Positions 19,369 to 28,740 of a stretch of DNA of 64,000 nucleotides are shown piece by piece (position 1 is the stretch's first letter; each line of letters begins with the position of its first letter). The position numbers were made by a program, and so were the translations under genes. The stretch is from NCBI GenBank assembly GCA_017937125.1, contig JAGBEH010000006.1:54892-118891 (forward strand), in the 5' to 3' direction. The DNA is from Alistipes sp. (GTDB lineage Bacteria > Bacteroidota > Bacteroidia > Bacteroidales > Rikenellaceae). The notes below the pieces were generated by a model. The model ran no database searches and was not told where the DNA came from. It saw only the letters and a list, made by a program, of their open reading frames with translations.

Positions 19369-20385
19369 CTATCTGTTCATAAAGTTTATTATAATCTCGT
19401 TCAGCCGCTCGTGTTCGACCAGAAATCCGTCGTGGCCGAAATCGGAGTCTATGATATGGTACTCGACATTCGGTAGGCTTCGTACCATAATCTCGTGCTC
19501 CGACGGCGGGAAAAGTATGTCGGAGGTTATCGCTACGACGAGGCATTTGCATCCGATACCGCGCAGCACCTCCTCGACAGCACCTCTGCCGCGCGCAATG
19601 TCGTGCGAATCGACGGCCTGCGACAGACGGTAGTATGAATAGGCGTTGAAACGGCGGCGCAGCTTCTCGCCCTGATGCCGCTGGTAGGTAGTGGCGCGGA
19701 AGCCGGACAGCTTGCCGCTCGCGGGTTCGTCCTGCGTGCGGTCGTAGGCCAAGCGTCCGCGATAGCTCAACAGCGCTATGCTGCGCGCGGCGGCCATACC
19801 GTCGGCACCCGCGTCGTCGCGCCGCTCGCCGAATGTGGTGTCGGCCTCGACAGCCATACGCTGCGACTCGTTGAAAGCTATCGCCCACGCCCGCGAGCGC
19901 ACGGCCGTAGCGATGAATGCCGCGCGACGTGCGAAGTCGGGGCATTCTATAACCCACTCCATAGCCTGAAATCCGCCTATCGAGCTGCCGATAAGCAGCT
20001 CCACGCGGTCGATGCCCAACCGCTCTGCCAACCGTCGGTGGCACGCGACCATATCGCGGACGGTAATCTGCGGGAAGTCGCCGTACCACTTCTCGCCCGT
20101 AGCGGGATTGACACTCAAGGGTCCCGTAGTGCCGTAGTGCGAGCCGAGAAAGTTGGCGCAGACGATGAAATAGCGCGACGGGTCGAGGAACTTGCCCTCC
20201 TCGACGGTATGTTCCCACCACTCGGCGACCTCCGAATTGGCCGTCAGCGCGTGGCATACCCATATAACGTTGTCGCGCGCGGGCGACAGCGTGCCGTAGG
20301 TCGAGTAGGCAACCGTCAGGTCGGGCAGCGTAGCGCCGCACTCCAATGTCAGCGGCTCGGAGAAATATGCGTATCGGACGGCCAT
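19369..20385 (-). CDS. metX: homoserine O-acetyltransferase MetX
   Basis: A 338-residue alpha/beta hydrolase that activates homoserine for sulfhydrylation. The nucleophile Ser135 is in LLIGSSIGGFQAMEW, with HALTANSEVAEWW at 45-57, the acid in ITSDILFPPSEH and the His in GHDGFLVEHERL. It could use acetyl- or succinyl-CoA; the family assignment alone does not settle this. 1-nt gap after metY and 6 nt before hom. Confidence 0.94.
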   Translation of the reverse strand: MAVRYAYFSEPLTLECGATLPDLTVAYSTYGTLSPARDNVIWVCHALTANSEVAEWWEHTVEEGKFLDPSRYFIVCANFLGSHYGTTGPLSVNPATGEKWYGDFPQITVRDMVACHRRLAERLGIDRVELLIGSSIGGFQAMEWVIECPDFARRAAFIATAVRSRAWAIAFNESQRMAVEADTTFGERRDDAGADGMAAARSIALLSYRGRLAYDRTQDEPASGKLSGFRATTYQRHQGEKLRRRFNAYSYYRLSQAVDSHDIARGRGAVEEVLRGIGCKCLVVAITSDILFPPSEHEIMVRSLPNVEYHIIDSDFGHDGFLVEHERLNEIIINFMNR

Positions 20386-20386
20386 A

Positions 20387-21676
20387 TTATTCGGCGAAAG
20401 CTGCGGCGAATGCCCGTTCGAAGTCGTCGATTATGTCCTCGACATTCTCCAATCCCGCCGAGATGCGCAGCAGCGTAGGCGTAATGCCTACGGCCGCCTT
20501 GTCCTCCTCGCTCAACTGCTTGTGGGTGGTCGATGCGGGGTGCGTTACGACGCTTATCGAGTCGCCGATCATAGTCATATGGGCGACGAGTTCGAGCGCC
20601 TCGACGAACTTCACCGTCGTTTCGAGCGTGCCTTTGAGTATCACTGTCAGCACGGCTCCCCCGCCGAAACGGAAATATTTCGCGGCGTTGGCGTGCGAGG
20701 GGTGATCCTCGAAACCTACGTAACTTACCTTCTCGACCAAAGGATGCGCGCGGAAGTATTCGGCAAGGCGCTTGGTAGATTCGACCTCGTGTCGGACACG
20801 CAGCGAAAGCGTTTCGAGCCCCAACTGCATCAGGTAAGAGTCGAAGGCCGACGGCGAGCAGCCCAAATCGCGCAAGCCGTCTACGCGACATTTGACGATA
20901 TAGGCCATATTGCCGAACGTCTCGTAGAAGTTCAGGCCGTGATACCCCTCCGACGGTCCTGCGATAGCGGGGAATTTGCCGTTGCCCCAATCGTAGCTGC
21001 CGCCATCGACGATGACGCCGCCCATAGCCGTGCCGTGTCCGTTGATCCACTTGGTGGCCGACTCGACGACGATGTTCGCGCCGTGCTCCAACGGACGGCA
21101 GAGGTAACCGCCGGCGCCGAACGTATTATCGACGACGAACGGAATATCGTAGCGGCGTGCCAGTGCGGCCAAAGCCTCCAGATCGGGGACGTTGCAGGTG
21201 GGGTTGCCCATAGACTCGACGTATATGGCGCGGGTGCGCCCGTCGATGAGCGGCTCCATAGCCGCCGCGCTGTCGTTCTCGGCCAGACGGCAGTCGATGC
21301 CCAACTTGCGGAACGTTATTTTGAACTGGTTGAAGGTGCCGCCGTAGAGGTATGGCGAGGCGACGATATTGTCGCCGCTGTCGGCGAGCGAAGTCAGCGC
21401 GATAAGCTGCGCCGACATTCCCGAAGCGACGGCCAATGCCCCGACACCCCCTTCGAGCGCGGCGATGCGCTCCTCGTAGGCCGATGTGGTGGGGTTTTGC
21501 AGACGGGTGTAGATATTGCCGAACTCCTTGAGTTCGAACAGACGCGCCGCATAGTCGCAGGTCTTGAAGTGATAGGCGGCCGTAGGATATATGGCCGCGC
21601 CGCGCGAGCCCGTATGGTCGGTCGAGTAACCGCCGTGTATCTGAATGGTCTCGAAACGTAATTTTCTGTCTGACAT
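20387..21676 (-). CDS. metY: O-acetylhomoserine sulfhydrylase (MetY-type, PLP)
   Basis: A 429-residue Cys/Met-metabolism PLP enzyme: [27 protein letters not shown] at the start, [34 protein letters not shown] with the PLP Lys209, and the C-terminal [19 protein letters not shown]. It forms homocysteine from O-acetylhomoserine and sulfide. The start at 21674-21676 ([16 protein letters not shown]) fits the family; the frame is open further upstream but that part overlaps the KdsC-type gene. 26-nt gap after that gene. Confidence 0.95.
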   Translation of the reverse strand: MSDRKLRFETIQIHGGYSTDHTGSRGAAIYPTAAYHFKTCDYAARLFELKEFGNIYTRLQNPTTSAYEERIAALEGGVGALAVASGMSAQLIALTSLADSGDNIVASPYLYGGTFNQFKITFRKLGIDCRLAENDSAAAMEPLIDGRTRAIYVESMGNPTCNVPDLEALAALARRYDIPFVVDNTFGAGGYLCRPLEHGANIVVESATKWINGHGTAMGGVIVDGGSYDWGNGKFPAIAGPSEGYHGLNFYETFGNMAYIVKCRVDGLRDLGCSPSAFDSYLMQLGLETLSLRVRHEVESTKRLAEYFRAHPLVEKVSYVGFEDHPSHANAAKYFRFGGGAVLTVILKGTLETTVKFVEALELVAHMTMIGDSISVVTHPASTTHKQLSEEDKAAVGITPTLLRISAGLENVEDIIDDFERAFAAAFAE

Positions 21677-21702
21677 ATTTTGAGTTTTATTCGTATTATA
21701 CA

Positions 21703-22251
21703 TTATCTCGATGCCACCGAAGGGTCGCTTATGGTCCCTTTCGAGTCGAGAGCCCACGTGCCGTGAGCGCGCAGTACCTGTTCGACAACGTCGCGCACGC
21801 ATCCGCATCCGCCCGCGAACTGCGAGACGTAGCACGATGCGTCGATGATTTCGGACGCCGCATCGGCGGGGCATACGGGTATGCCGACCAGACGCATACA
21901 CTCCAAGTCGGGAATGTCGTCGCCCATATACATCGTATTGCTCAGATCGACGCCCTCCTTTCGGCAGAAATCTTTCAGCACGGCGATCTTGTCCATACAG
22001 TTGGTATATAGATGTTTTACTCCCAAACGCTCCATACGCGCAACCAGCGTGGCGCCGTAACCGCCCGTGATGATGCACACCCTGTAACCGTGCTTGATGG
22101 CGTAGGAGAGCGCGTAACCGTCTTTGGCGTTGTAGCGGCGGATGAAGTCGCCATCGACGAGCGGAATGATGCCGCCGTCAGTCAGCACGCCGTCTACGTC
22201 GAAGACCATAGCTTCGACACGGGCTATTTTTTCCTTGAAGTTTTCTCCCAT
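21703..22251 (-). CDS. KdsC-type HAD phosphatase
   Basis: A 182-residue C0-type HAD phosphatase with VFDVDGVLTDGG (catalytic Asp18 and Asp20), the Ser/Thr motif CIITGG, a Lys in CMDKIAVLKDF, and MGDDIPDLECMRLVG. Size and lack of a cap match 3-deoxy-D-manno-octulosonate-8-phosphate phosphatase, which supplies KDO for lipopolysaccharide. A CMP-sialate-type or other sugar-phosphate role is possible. Overlaps the DUF2520 gene by 28 nt. Confidence 0.88.
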   Translation of the reverse strand: MGENFKEKIARVEAMVFDVDGVLTDGGIIPLVDGDFIRRYNAKDGYALSYAIKHGYRVCIITGGYGATLVARMERLGVKHLYTNCMDKIAVLKDFCRKEGVDLSNTMYMGDDIPDLECMRLVGIPVCPADAASEIIDASCYVSQFAGGCGCVRDVVEQVLRAHGTWALDSKGTISDPSVASR

Positions 22252-23003
22252 ATATTTTGGCTTATCATTGAATATATGCTTTTGAGCTGCGCCTTGTCCG
22301 CGAGCATTTCGAGGTGGCGCATACGGGTCTTGAAGTCGTTACGCACGGCGGGACCCGTCTGCACCGACAACGGATCGCCGCTGTCTACGGCCTTGTATGC
22401 CGTTTCGAGTATGAGCGGCGCAAGCGTCGAGAACGGAAGTCCGGCGGACTCGACTATCCCGCCGCCGAGAGCGTACATATGATTGACGAAGTTATTGGCG
22501 AAAACGCCCGCCATATGGACTATGGCCCGACGGTCGGAATCGGCTTCGAAAACCGTGTCGCTCAACACACGGGCGAAACTTTTTATCTGCTCGGCGACAA
22601 CGGCCGACGACCCCTCGACGAAAAACGGGATATGCGAGAAATCGACGTCGCGCCCCGCCGTAAACGTCTGGAGCGGATAGAGCACCGCGCGGCGTGCGAA
22701 TCTGCACGGAATGGCGTCGAGAGGGCGGCTGCCCGCCGTATGGGCGACAACGGCCGACGCGGGCAATGTCAGCGGAGCGAGTACCGTCTCGACGGCGGAA
22801 TCGCTGACGGCGACTATGTATATGTCGGCATCCGCTATGCGGGAAGGGTCATCCGTATGGCCGCAGCCCGCAATCTCGGCCACGGCATTGCCGCGCACCC
22901 TGTTGCGCGCGAATACCTGCCGCACCTCGATACCGTGTTCGGGCAGCGCACGCGCGAACGCTTCGGCGACATTGCCGCTGCCTATGATTACCACACCGTT
23001 CAT
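22224..23003 (-). CDS. Rossmann-like/DUF2520 domain protein (ProC-like)
   Basis: A 259-residue protein. An N-terminal NAD(P)-binding Rossmann fold (GVVIIGSGNVAEAFARAL, residues 3-20) is joined to an all-helical C-terminal domain (IVHMAGVFANNFVNHMYALG) as in the DUF2520/F420-oxidoreductase-like family related to pyrroline-5-carboxylate reductase. The substrate is unknown. It lies between BrkB and the KdsC-type gene in the long comEC-hom operon and overlaps both. Confidence 0.88.
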   Translation of the reverse strand: MNGVVIIGSGNVAEAFARALPEHGIEVRQVFARNRVRGNAVAEIAGCGHTDDPSRIADADIYIVAVSDSAVETVLAPLTLPASAVVAHTAGSRPLDAIPCRFARRAVLYPLQTFTAGRDVDFSHIPFFVEGSSAVVAEQIKSFARVLSDTVFEADSDRRAIVHMAGVFANNFVNHMYALGGGIVESAGLPFSTLAPLILETAYKAVDSGDPLSVQTGPAVRNDFKTRMRHLEMLADKAQLKSIYSMISQNIWEKTSRKK

Positions 23004-24313
23004 TTATTATCTTCGAATTTTATATCCGTCAGGCGCATATTCTCCCGCGAAAGGCGGACTGACGCCTTGATTTTATCCAACTCCTCGCCCAGACGCCTCA
23101 CCGCCTCGCTCGCTTCGAGGTCGAGAAGTTCGTCACCCGTATGCTCCACCGCCTCCAAAACACCGTAAACGGTAAAGTCACCGGCATCTTTAGCGGGGAC
23201 GAAACGGGCTTCGTAGCCCTTGCCCTCGGCAGGCAGCTCGAGCAGGAGACCCGCATCCACAAGCGAATAGAGCACCGAATTGACGATACGCGTCGGCAGG
23301 TTGAGCTCGCGGCGCACCTCCGACAGCGACATAGCGCCGTGTCCCTCGACGAAATGGCGAAGCACAACCGTCATCACGGCCAACAGCACCTTGCGGCGGC
23401 TGTCGTAGTCGATGCGCAGCGATTCGCGCTCCTCGTCGAACTTGGAGAAATTCTGATAGGCGAACGACAATTCGCCGCCGAACAGCAATATGGTCCACGA
23501 ATACTGCACCCAAAGCAGGAACAGCGGCAGTGCTGCGAAACTGCCGTAGATGGCATTATACGATGTCATCATCCGTTGCAGATAGACGTATCCCCACTGG
23601 AAGAGCATAAACGCCGTACCCGCCACGATACCCGCCGTAAGGGCGCTGCCGAAACGCACGGTAGTATTGGGGATGACGTAATAAAGGAATGCGAACATAA
23701 CCCATATGACCACGAGCGACGTCATACGCGAAGCGATGCCGAGCCACCTCGTATCGCCTATATCTATCAGTCCCTGCGTGTAGGTCCCTATGCCGCTCGC
23801 GGCAGCCCACAATATCGGGGCGACGACGATAACGGCGATATAGTCGGAGTATTTGCGCGCAAGGCTGCGTGTCGAAGAGACCTCCCAGATATTGTTGAAG
23901 GCGCTCTCGATGGATCCGAAGACGCGGATGACGGCCCAGAAAAGCAGCACGACACCCACGGCTGCGACTACCCCGCTCTGGGTGTTGGCCAGTGCGCGGT
24001 CGGCGAACTCTATAACGTAGTCCACGATTTCGGGTTGCTGGGGAAAGATGCCGTAAAGATTGGCTATCAGCCCGTCGAGAATGCCGAAGCCCTTGACTAT
24101 GGCGAAGACGACGGCCAGAATGGGGACGATAGAGATAAGCGTATAGAACGTCAGAGCGGCGCAACGCACCACCGTACCGTGCTCCTGAAGGCCGCGCGCC
24201 GTGTAGAACAGCAGTTTATACTGCCGCACCAGCCAGTTCAGCCACGAGTAGCGGAACTCCTTGCGGAAAATAGTGTCCGTAAAAAATTCTATCAACCTTT
24301 TCACCTTCAACAT
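23000..24313 (-). CDS. YihY/BrkB-family inner membrane protein
   Basis: A 437-residue polytopic protein with six helices. The YihY/BrkB core spans about residues 35-300 (ALTFYTLISIVPILAVVFAIVKGFG, FWAVIRVFGSIESAFNNIWEV, PNTTVRFGSALTAGIVAGTAFMLFQWGYVYLQ, YGSFAALPLFLLWVQYSWTILLFGGELSFAYQ). The C-terminal 130 residues are a soluble winged-helix-like region (MSLSEVRRELNLPTRIVNSVL). The family was once called ribonuclease BN in error; its transport role is unsettled. The C-terminal regulator-like domain is longer than in E. coli YihY. Confidence 0.88.
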   Translation of the reverse strand: MLKVKRLIEFFTDTIFRKEFRYSWLNWLVRQYKLLFYTARGLQEHGTVVRCAALTFYTLISIVPILAVVFAIVKGFGILDGLIANLYGIFPQQPEIVDYVIEFADRALANTQSGVVAAVGVVLLFWAVIRVFGSIESAFNNIWEVSSTRSLARKYSDYIAVIVVAPILWAAASGIGTYTQGLIDIGDTRWLGIASRMTSLVVIWVMFAFLYYVIPNTTVRFGSALTAGIVAGTAFMLFQWGYVYLQRMMTSYNAIYGSFAALPLFLLWVQYSWTILLFGGELSFAYQNFSKFDEERESLRIDYDSRRKVLLAVMTVVLRHFVEGHGAMSLSEVRRELNLPTRIVNSVLYSLVDAGLLLELPAEGKGYEARFVPAKDAGDFTVYGVLEAVEHTGDELLDLEASEAVRRLGEELDKIKASVRLSRENMRLTDIKFEDNK

Positions 24314-24362
24314 TCTTTTTGTCGGACTTCGGGCGCCGAGCCGATTCGGATGTCAAAGTTAG

Positions 24363-25544
24363 TCATTTTAATCGTATAACCAAAACCTCGCCGCCGACCG
24401 AAGTGAAAGCCAAACGAATATCGCCGCCCTCGCGGATGCCCGTCATCTGCTTCAACCGCTGCGTGGTCAGAGGGAAGTCGCGACGCATAATTTCGACGCC
24501 GACGCCCTTCAGTTCGCGACGCAGCCTCTTGGGATCGAAGCGTTCGACGGATTCTATTTCGAAAACCCTGCCGAGAATGCCGTCGGGACGTTCGACGGCA
24601 AAGCCGTAGCCGTTTTCGCTCCACACGTCGGCCTTGCCTGCAAGGTGGCGGCGGACAAGGCGTGCCTTTTGCAACGCGACGTCGGGACGCACGAGCCAAC
24701 GGTACTCCCCGCCGCGGAACGATGCGGGAGCGGTGGGAACGAATGCCGCAAGCTCTTCGGCGGTAACGGAAAAGCTGCCTGCGGACAATGCCGTAGCGAC
24801 GACGGCGGAAGAGTCGGCGGAAGCAACGGCGGAATCGGATCGCCCCACCGTTATGAGAACCTCCTTGCATTCATCGTCCAAAGAGACGACCTCCACGCGG
24901 CAACGGCCGAAAAGCCGAAAAGCCTCGTCTATGTCGAACATAGGCGAAGCCTTGACGCAGACATTGTCGGCAATCGCGAGCAGGCGCGGCATAAGGGAGA
25001 TAATGTCGGGCGAACAATCCTGCAACCTCACAAGCTTCTCGCCGTGCGGACCGCGGCGGTCGGGATCGGCATAACACCAGTCGAAACGGGTGCCGACGGT
25101 TGCGGCGACATGTTCGGCCGTATCGCGCACCACTTCGATATTCGTTGCGCCCAAACGTCGGAAATTTTCGCGGGCGACATCGGCCAGCACCTCGTCGCGC
25201 TCTACGGTAACTACACGACGGAACCGTTTCGAAAGCGCGAACGCATCGACTCCGAGCCCGCACGTAAGGTCGAGAACGGAGTTGCCTGCCAACGGTTTAT
25301 GCAGGGCGCACAGTTCGCTCGACGACTGTTCGAACGCCAGCGAAGGGATAATGCAGCGTGCGGCGAAATACGATGGCAGCTTATGCTGCGCCCGTTGCAG
25401 GTATTTCACCTGCGAGGCGACTTCTGCGGCACAAGGCAGCCGTTTGTCGAGGGCTATGTCGAGCGGATCGCGACAGATGCACTCCTCGACCGAGCGGCGG
25501 AAACCGTCGCTGCACAGCAGTTCGTATCGTTCGCGGGCAATCAT
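24363..25544 (-). CDS. class I SAM-dependent methyltransferase with THUMP-like C-terminus
   Basis: A 393-residue protein with SAM motif VLDLTCGLGVDAFALSKRF, post-I acid VVTVERDE, and WCYADPDRRGPHGEKLVRLQD, whose ADPDRR is the hallmark of this subfamily. A C-terminal THUMP-like domain (about 300-393, GVGVEIMRRDFPLTTQRLKQ) follows. It is probably an RNA methyltransferase (inference). The ATG at 25542-25544 overlaps the comEC stop (ATGA); a more upstream ATG at 25584-25586 is also open. Confidence 0.87.
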   Translation of the reverse strand: MIARERYELLCSDGFRRSVEECICRDPLDIALDKRLPCAAEVASQVKYLQRAQHKLPSYFAARCIIPSLAFEQSSSELCALHKPLAGNSVLDLTCGLGVDAFALSKRFRRVVTVERDEVLADVARENFRRLGATNIEVVRDTAEHVAATVGTRFDWCYADPDRRGPHGEKLVRLQDCSPDIISLMPRLLAIADNVCVKASPMFDIDEAFRLFGRCRVEVVSLDDECKEVLITVGRSDSAVASADSSAVVATALSAGSFSVTAEELAAFVPTAPASFRGGEYRWLVRPDVALQKARLVRRHLAGKADVWSENGYGFAVERPDGILGRVFEIESVERFDPKRLRRELKGVGVEIMRRDFPLTTQRLKQMTGIREGGDIRLAFTSVGGEVLVIRLK

Positions 25545-27046
25545 TCGGGCAAATGTACCGATTTTTTCCGTTCGATACTCGCGCATAGCGAAATAATTGC
25601 CGCCAGAACGATGTATGCAGTCGCGGCGGCCGTGCCCGAAAGCGAGTATTCGACCCACGCGGCATCGCACGCGGCGATACGCGTTACGACGAAATTCTGG
25701 ACACCGACGGCACCGTTCAGGACCGCCGCGGCCGCAGGCGCCGCGAATGCGAACGGCATTACGATCCACAGCACCGAAATGCCGACTATAACATACGCGC
25801 AAAGGATGATGACTGGGTTGATGAGCACCCCCGCAAGCGGTATGACGCCGAAAACATTCGACACGAGCGGAGCGGTAGCGATGCCCGACACGAGACCGAC
25901 GACGGTAGTATCCCACAAAAGGCGTATGGCGATATTGCGCCGTCCGACAAGGCGGAAAAGCGGGATGCCGACAGTGATAATCGCGGCGACGGCGATGAAC
26001 GAAAGACGGAAACTTATGTCGAACAACATATCAGGATCGAAAACGAGCATACAGAATGCCGCAGCGGCCAGAATATTGAGACCGTTGCGCGAAGACGACG
26101 ATGCCGAAGCGACCTGCAACGCCGAAAACATAACGGCCGCACGCACCACGCTCGGAGACAGACCCGCAGCCGCGGCATACAGCCACACGGGTATCAGTAC
26201 GGCGGCATTGCGCACAATATGTCCGTATCGGAACGCCGGCAGCCACCACAGAAGCGCATTGGCGAGCATAAAGACGATACCCACGTGAAGCCCCGAAACC
26301 GCAAGTACGTGCGATGCCCCGCTGCGCGAATACGCCTGCCGCAACTCGGGAGCAATGCATCCCCGAGCGCCCGCACCCACGGCCCCGACGACGGCAGCGG
26401 CTTCGTCCGAAAGGCCGAGCCGCGAAAGGCGTTCGGAAACGATCGCGTGGAGAGTTCGGCGGCCGTCGCGCATCACCCTCACCGTATCGGACGCCGACAG
26501 GAACAGCGTCCCGACGAATCCACGCCGCGTCATAAGGTCGGCATAGGATGCCCTGTCCGAAGAAAACGGCCTCACACGGCCGAGACACTCAATACGGTCG
26601 CCGCAGCGTACGGGCAATGCGTTGTCGAAGCGGAGCACCGCACGCTCGTCGGCAGTATGGAACGTCCCGTTGTCGTCGTACCCCGTGATTCGGACGGGCA
26701 CCGACGAATATTTCTCGCGGTGAACGGGCAGGTCCTCGACGGCAAGCTGCATAAACATCGTCCTGTCACGCGGCACGACGGGCTCGAACCTGCGCAGCGA
26801 CACGACGGCACCGCCGAAAAAGAAGACTGCGGCGGCAACATAGGCGACTCCCGCCCGTTTCCGAACCGTAACCGCGGAAACGGCGCAGCAGATCAGAAAC
26901 ATACCCCACAATACGGCCGATGCGAGGCAGTAGCGGTCGAAAAAGAGGATGCCCGCAATGAGAAACACCGTCGCGCCGACCATAGGCATACGCCTAAGCT
27001 TATCGACAAGAAGTCGCGGATTCAAGGCAATACGGTTCTGGTTCAT
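25541..27046 (-). CDS. comEC: ComEC/Rec2-type DNA uptake channel, short form
   Basis: A 501-residue polytopic protein. Two or three N-terminal helices precede the extracytoplasmic OB-like DUF4131 domain (about 50-170), then the competence domain with GARGCIAPELRQAYSRSGASHVLAVSGLHVGIVFMLAN and the helical core through NGLNILAAAAFCMLVFDPDMLFDISFRLSF. It forms the inner-membrane channel for single-stranded DNA in transformation. The C-terminal metallo-beta-lactamase domain present in many ComEC proteins is absent; the gene stops after the membrane core and overlaps the next start. Start MNQNRIALNP follows the -7 box at 27089-27096. Confidence 0.9.
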   Translation of the reverse strand: MNQNRIALNPRLLVDKLRRMPMVGATVFLIAGILFFDRYCLASAVLWGMFLICCAVSAVTVRKRAGVAYVAAAVFFFGGAVVSLRRFEPVVPRDRTMFMQLAVEDLPVHREKYSSVPVRITGYDDNGTFHTADERAVLRFDNALPVRCGDRIECLGRVRPFSSDRASYADLMTRRGFVGTLFLSASDTVRVMRDGRRTLHAIVSERLSRLGLSDEAAAVVGAVGAGARGCIAPELRQAYSRSGASHVLAVSGLHVGIVFMLANALLWWLPAFRYGHIVRNAAVLIPVWLYAAAAGLSPSVVRAAVMFSALQVASASSSSRNGLNILAAAAFCMLVFDPDMLFDISFRLSFIAVAAIITVGIPLFRLVGRRNIAIRLLWDTTVVGLVSGIATAPLVSNVFGVIPLAGVLINPVIILCAYVIVGISVLWIVMPFAFAAPAAAAVLNGAVGVQNFVVTRIAACDAAWVEYSLSGTAAATAYIVLAAIISLCASIERKKSVHLPE

Positions 27047-27088
27047 CTTGCAGTCGGGCCGCGGAATGCGGAATTCGGGCCCGTTATG

Positions 27089-27096
27089 CAAATGTA
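27089..27096 (-). promoter_or_regulatory. -7 promoter element of the comEC-hom operon
   Basis: TACATTTG on the minus strand, 42 nt before the comEC ATG, with a T-rich stretch just upstream. It is likely to drive the long operon running from comEC to hom. Confidence 0.6.
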
Positions 27097-27169
27097 GTGA
27101 AAAAAGACGCTGCGGAAGGGCATACGGCGACGGTTTTTACATTTTTCCGATAAAAAACGCTCCGAACCC

Positions 27170-27201
27170 TTGACAAGGGGGTATGCGGTGCAGTATATTT
27201 G
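27170..27201 (+). promoter_or_regulatory. strong host-type promoter of the phage-derived cluster
   Basis: TTG at 27170-27172, 21-nt spacer, then TATATTTG at 27194-27201: a near-ideal Bacteroidota housekeeping promoter. It would give a leader of about 150 nt before the first cluster gene. Confidence 0.75.
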
Positions 27202-27228
27202 CACCGTCGGCGGCGATCGCGCAGACGG

Positions 27229-27356
27229 TTTTCGACAACGGTGCACAACTGTCGAAAAAGTTATCGACACAATCACAATTCCACCTGCATACATATGGGG
27301 CGTGTCGAAGTCGCAAGACGACATTTATCAACAAAAAATCAAACATCTTATCAACA
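27229..27356 (+). promoter_or_regulatory. cluster of five TTWTCRACA nonamers (DnaA-box-like)
   Basis: TTTTCGACA at 27229-27237 (plus) and 27250-27258 (minus), TTATCGACA at 27261-27269, TTATCAACA at 27325-27333 and again at 27348-27356, ending at the start codon. A sixth, weaker CTTCGACA faces minus near 27303. The form resembles DnaA boxes (TTATNCACA), but they may be operators of another regulator. Confidence 0.55.
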
Positions 27357-27761
27357 ATGAATCACGTGCAACTCGTAAACGCGTTGCGTGATTTGTCCGT
27401 ATCGCTCGGCTACTCATTCACCGAAGGGACCGAAGAGAGAATGTCGCAGGCCGTACGGCAATATCCCGCAGCGTGGATCTCCCCTCCCCGCGTACTATCG
27501 GCAGAAGGCCGCCGACACGGCCGAATAACCTACGGCATAACCCTGCACCTGCTCGATGCGGGTGCCAAAATGACGCCCGACGCCCGCAACGAACGTTTTG
27601 CCGAGATGGAAAACGACGCGCTCGAGATATTCACGCGCCTTTCGGAAAACGACTGCATAATAGCCGTCGAAAAGCTGACCGTAGAACCCCGTGCAGCATC
27701 GCTCACATCGCACGGCGAAATTTCGCAGACGGTGCAGGCTCGGGCAGTAACCTGTTTCTGA
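27357..27761 (+). CDS. phage tail-terminator-like small protein
   Basis: A 134-residue protein with no signal or membrane segment. An N-terminal helix (NHVQLVNALRDLSVSLGYSF), a middle with ITYGITLHLLDAGAKMTPDA, and a C-terminal beta pattern (IIAVEKLTVEPRAASLTSHG, then EISQTVQARAV) resemble tail-completion/terminator proteins of siphophages. The assignment is by architecture only. First gene of the phage-derived operon, 19 nt before the next. Its codon use (GCC, GAC, CGC-rich) is like the surrounding host genes. Confidence 0.55.
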   Translation: MNHVQLVNALRDLSVSLGYSFTEGTEERMSQAVRQYPAAWISPPRVLSAEGRRHGRITYGITLHLLDAGAKMTPDARNERFAEMENDALEIFTRLSENDCIIAVEKLTVEPRAASLTSHGEISQTVQARAVTCF

Positions 27762-27780
27762 ATTCAAAAATCGCACACCT

Positions 27781-28740
27781 ATGAATTTTACTGTCATACC
27801 CGACAATTTCGCCCCGACAGACGGCGGATTGGTTTACGGATTCGACTGCGGAAAGACGCTGCACTCCGCAGAGGTGAAAATCATCGATGCGGCATCGGAT
27901 GAAATACGGGCCGTATGCCGATTCACCGACACGGCGCACATCTCCATAGACATAGCCCCGTACGTACGGAAGATGATGTCCCCGTCGCCCACGGACGGCC
28001 ATACGGGCGTAAGCATCGACTGCGGACGGTCGGCTGTCGTACGGCTCGACATCGAAGGCGTACGTTCGGACATTCGACGATACTCAATGTGCGGGCTCGG
28101 AGCGGGGGCAGGGATATTTTCGACGATGCCCGAGCGAAGGCCTATAGCATACGGAGAGGCCGACGAAGTAACGTTCTATGCCCCCGAAGGCGGTACGGTG
28201 ACCGTAACGGCACAATATCCCGACGGCCGCGAAACACGCGAATACGAAATCGCGGCATCCGACGAAGTTCAGGTCTTCCGCCTCGACACGGGCGACTTCC
28301 GGCGCGGCGCGGCGAGCTACGCGGCGGCATTCGCTCTCGGCGACGCAACGACTGCCCTGCATTACGAAACGGTAAGCAGGCGCGCGAAGTCGCGAAGGCT
28401 GTCGTGGCTGTCGTCGCTCGGGTCGATCGAGAGCTACACCTTTCCCGTCTGCCGCTCGCGACGGCTGACCGTGAAGAAATCGCGCATCCTCAGCGCCGAC
28501 GGATACAGGACGTTCGGCATCGACTGCGAGCGTACGATATCGCTCGTCTCGGACTACGAGCCGTCGGCCGTAATCAGGGCACTCGAAGAGCTGTTGTGCT
28601 CCCCGTCGGTGCGGATGACGGACGGCACCCGTTCGATACCCGTCGATGTGATTACGACCGAATGCGAAATATCATGCGACGGCGGCCTCAACTCGATAAA
28701 AGCGGAAGTAAGGCCTCAAACGAAGGAGGTGCGGCTATGA
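27781..28740 (+). CDS. phage tail-associated protein, unassigned
   Basis: A 319-residue protein, mostly beta by appearance, without signal peptide or membrane helices. The stretch LSWLSSLGSIESYTFPVCRS around residue 215 recalls tail-fibre-adjacent or distal-tail proteins of Bacteroidota siphophages, from memory of that style of motif. It precedes the 792-residue protein and shares an ATGA overlap with it, so the two are translated together. No catalytic motif. Alternative: minor head protein. Confidence 0.5.
   Translation: MNFTVIPDNFAPTDGGLVYGFDCGKTLHSAEVKIIDAASDEIRAVCRFTDTAHISIDIAPYVRKMMSPSPTDGHTGVSIDCGRSAVVRLDIEGVRSDIRRYSMCGLGAGAGIFSTMPERRPIAYGEADEVTFYAPEGGTVTVTAQYPDGRETREYEIAASDEVQVFRLDTGDFRRGAASYAAAFALGDATTALHYETVSRRAKSRRLSWLSSLGSIESYTFPVCRSRRLTVKKSRILSADGYRTFGIDCERTISLVSDYEPSAVIRALEELLCSPSVRMTDGTRSIPVDVITTECEISCDGGLNSIKAEVRPQTKEVRL

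Noticed and set aside
27915-28736. Longer N-terminal extension of the 792-residue phage protein
   Set aside because: It would overlap the 319-residue gene completely, is Arg/His-rich, and the strong AAGGAGG site points to ATG 28737.
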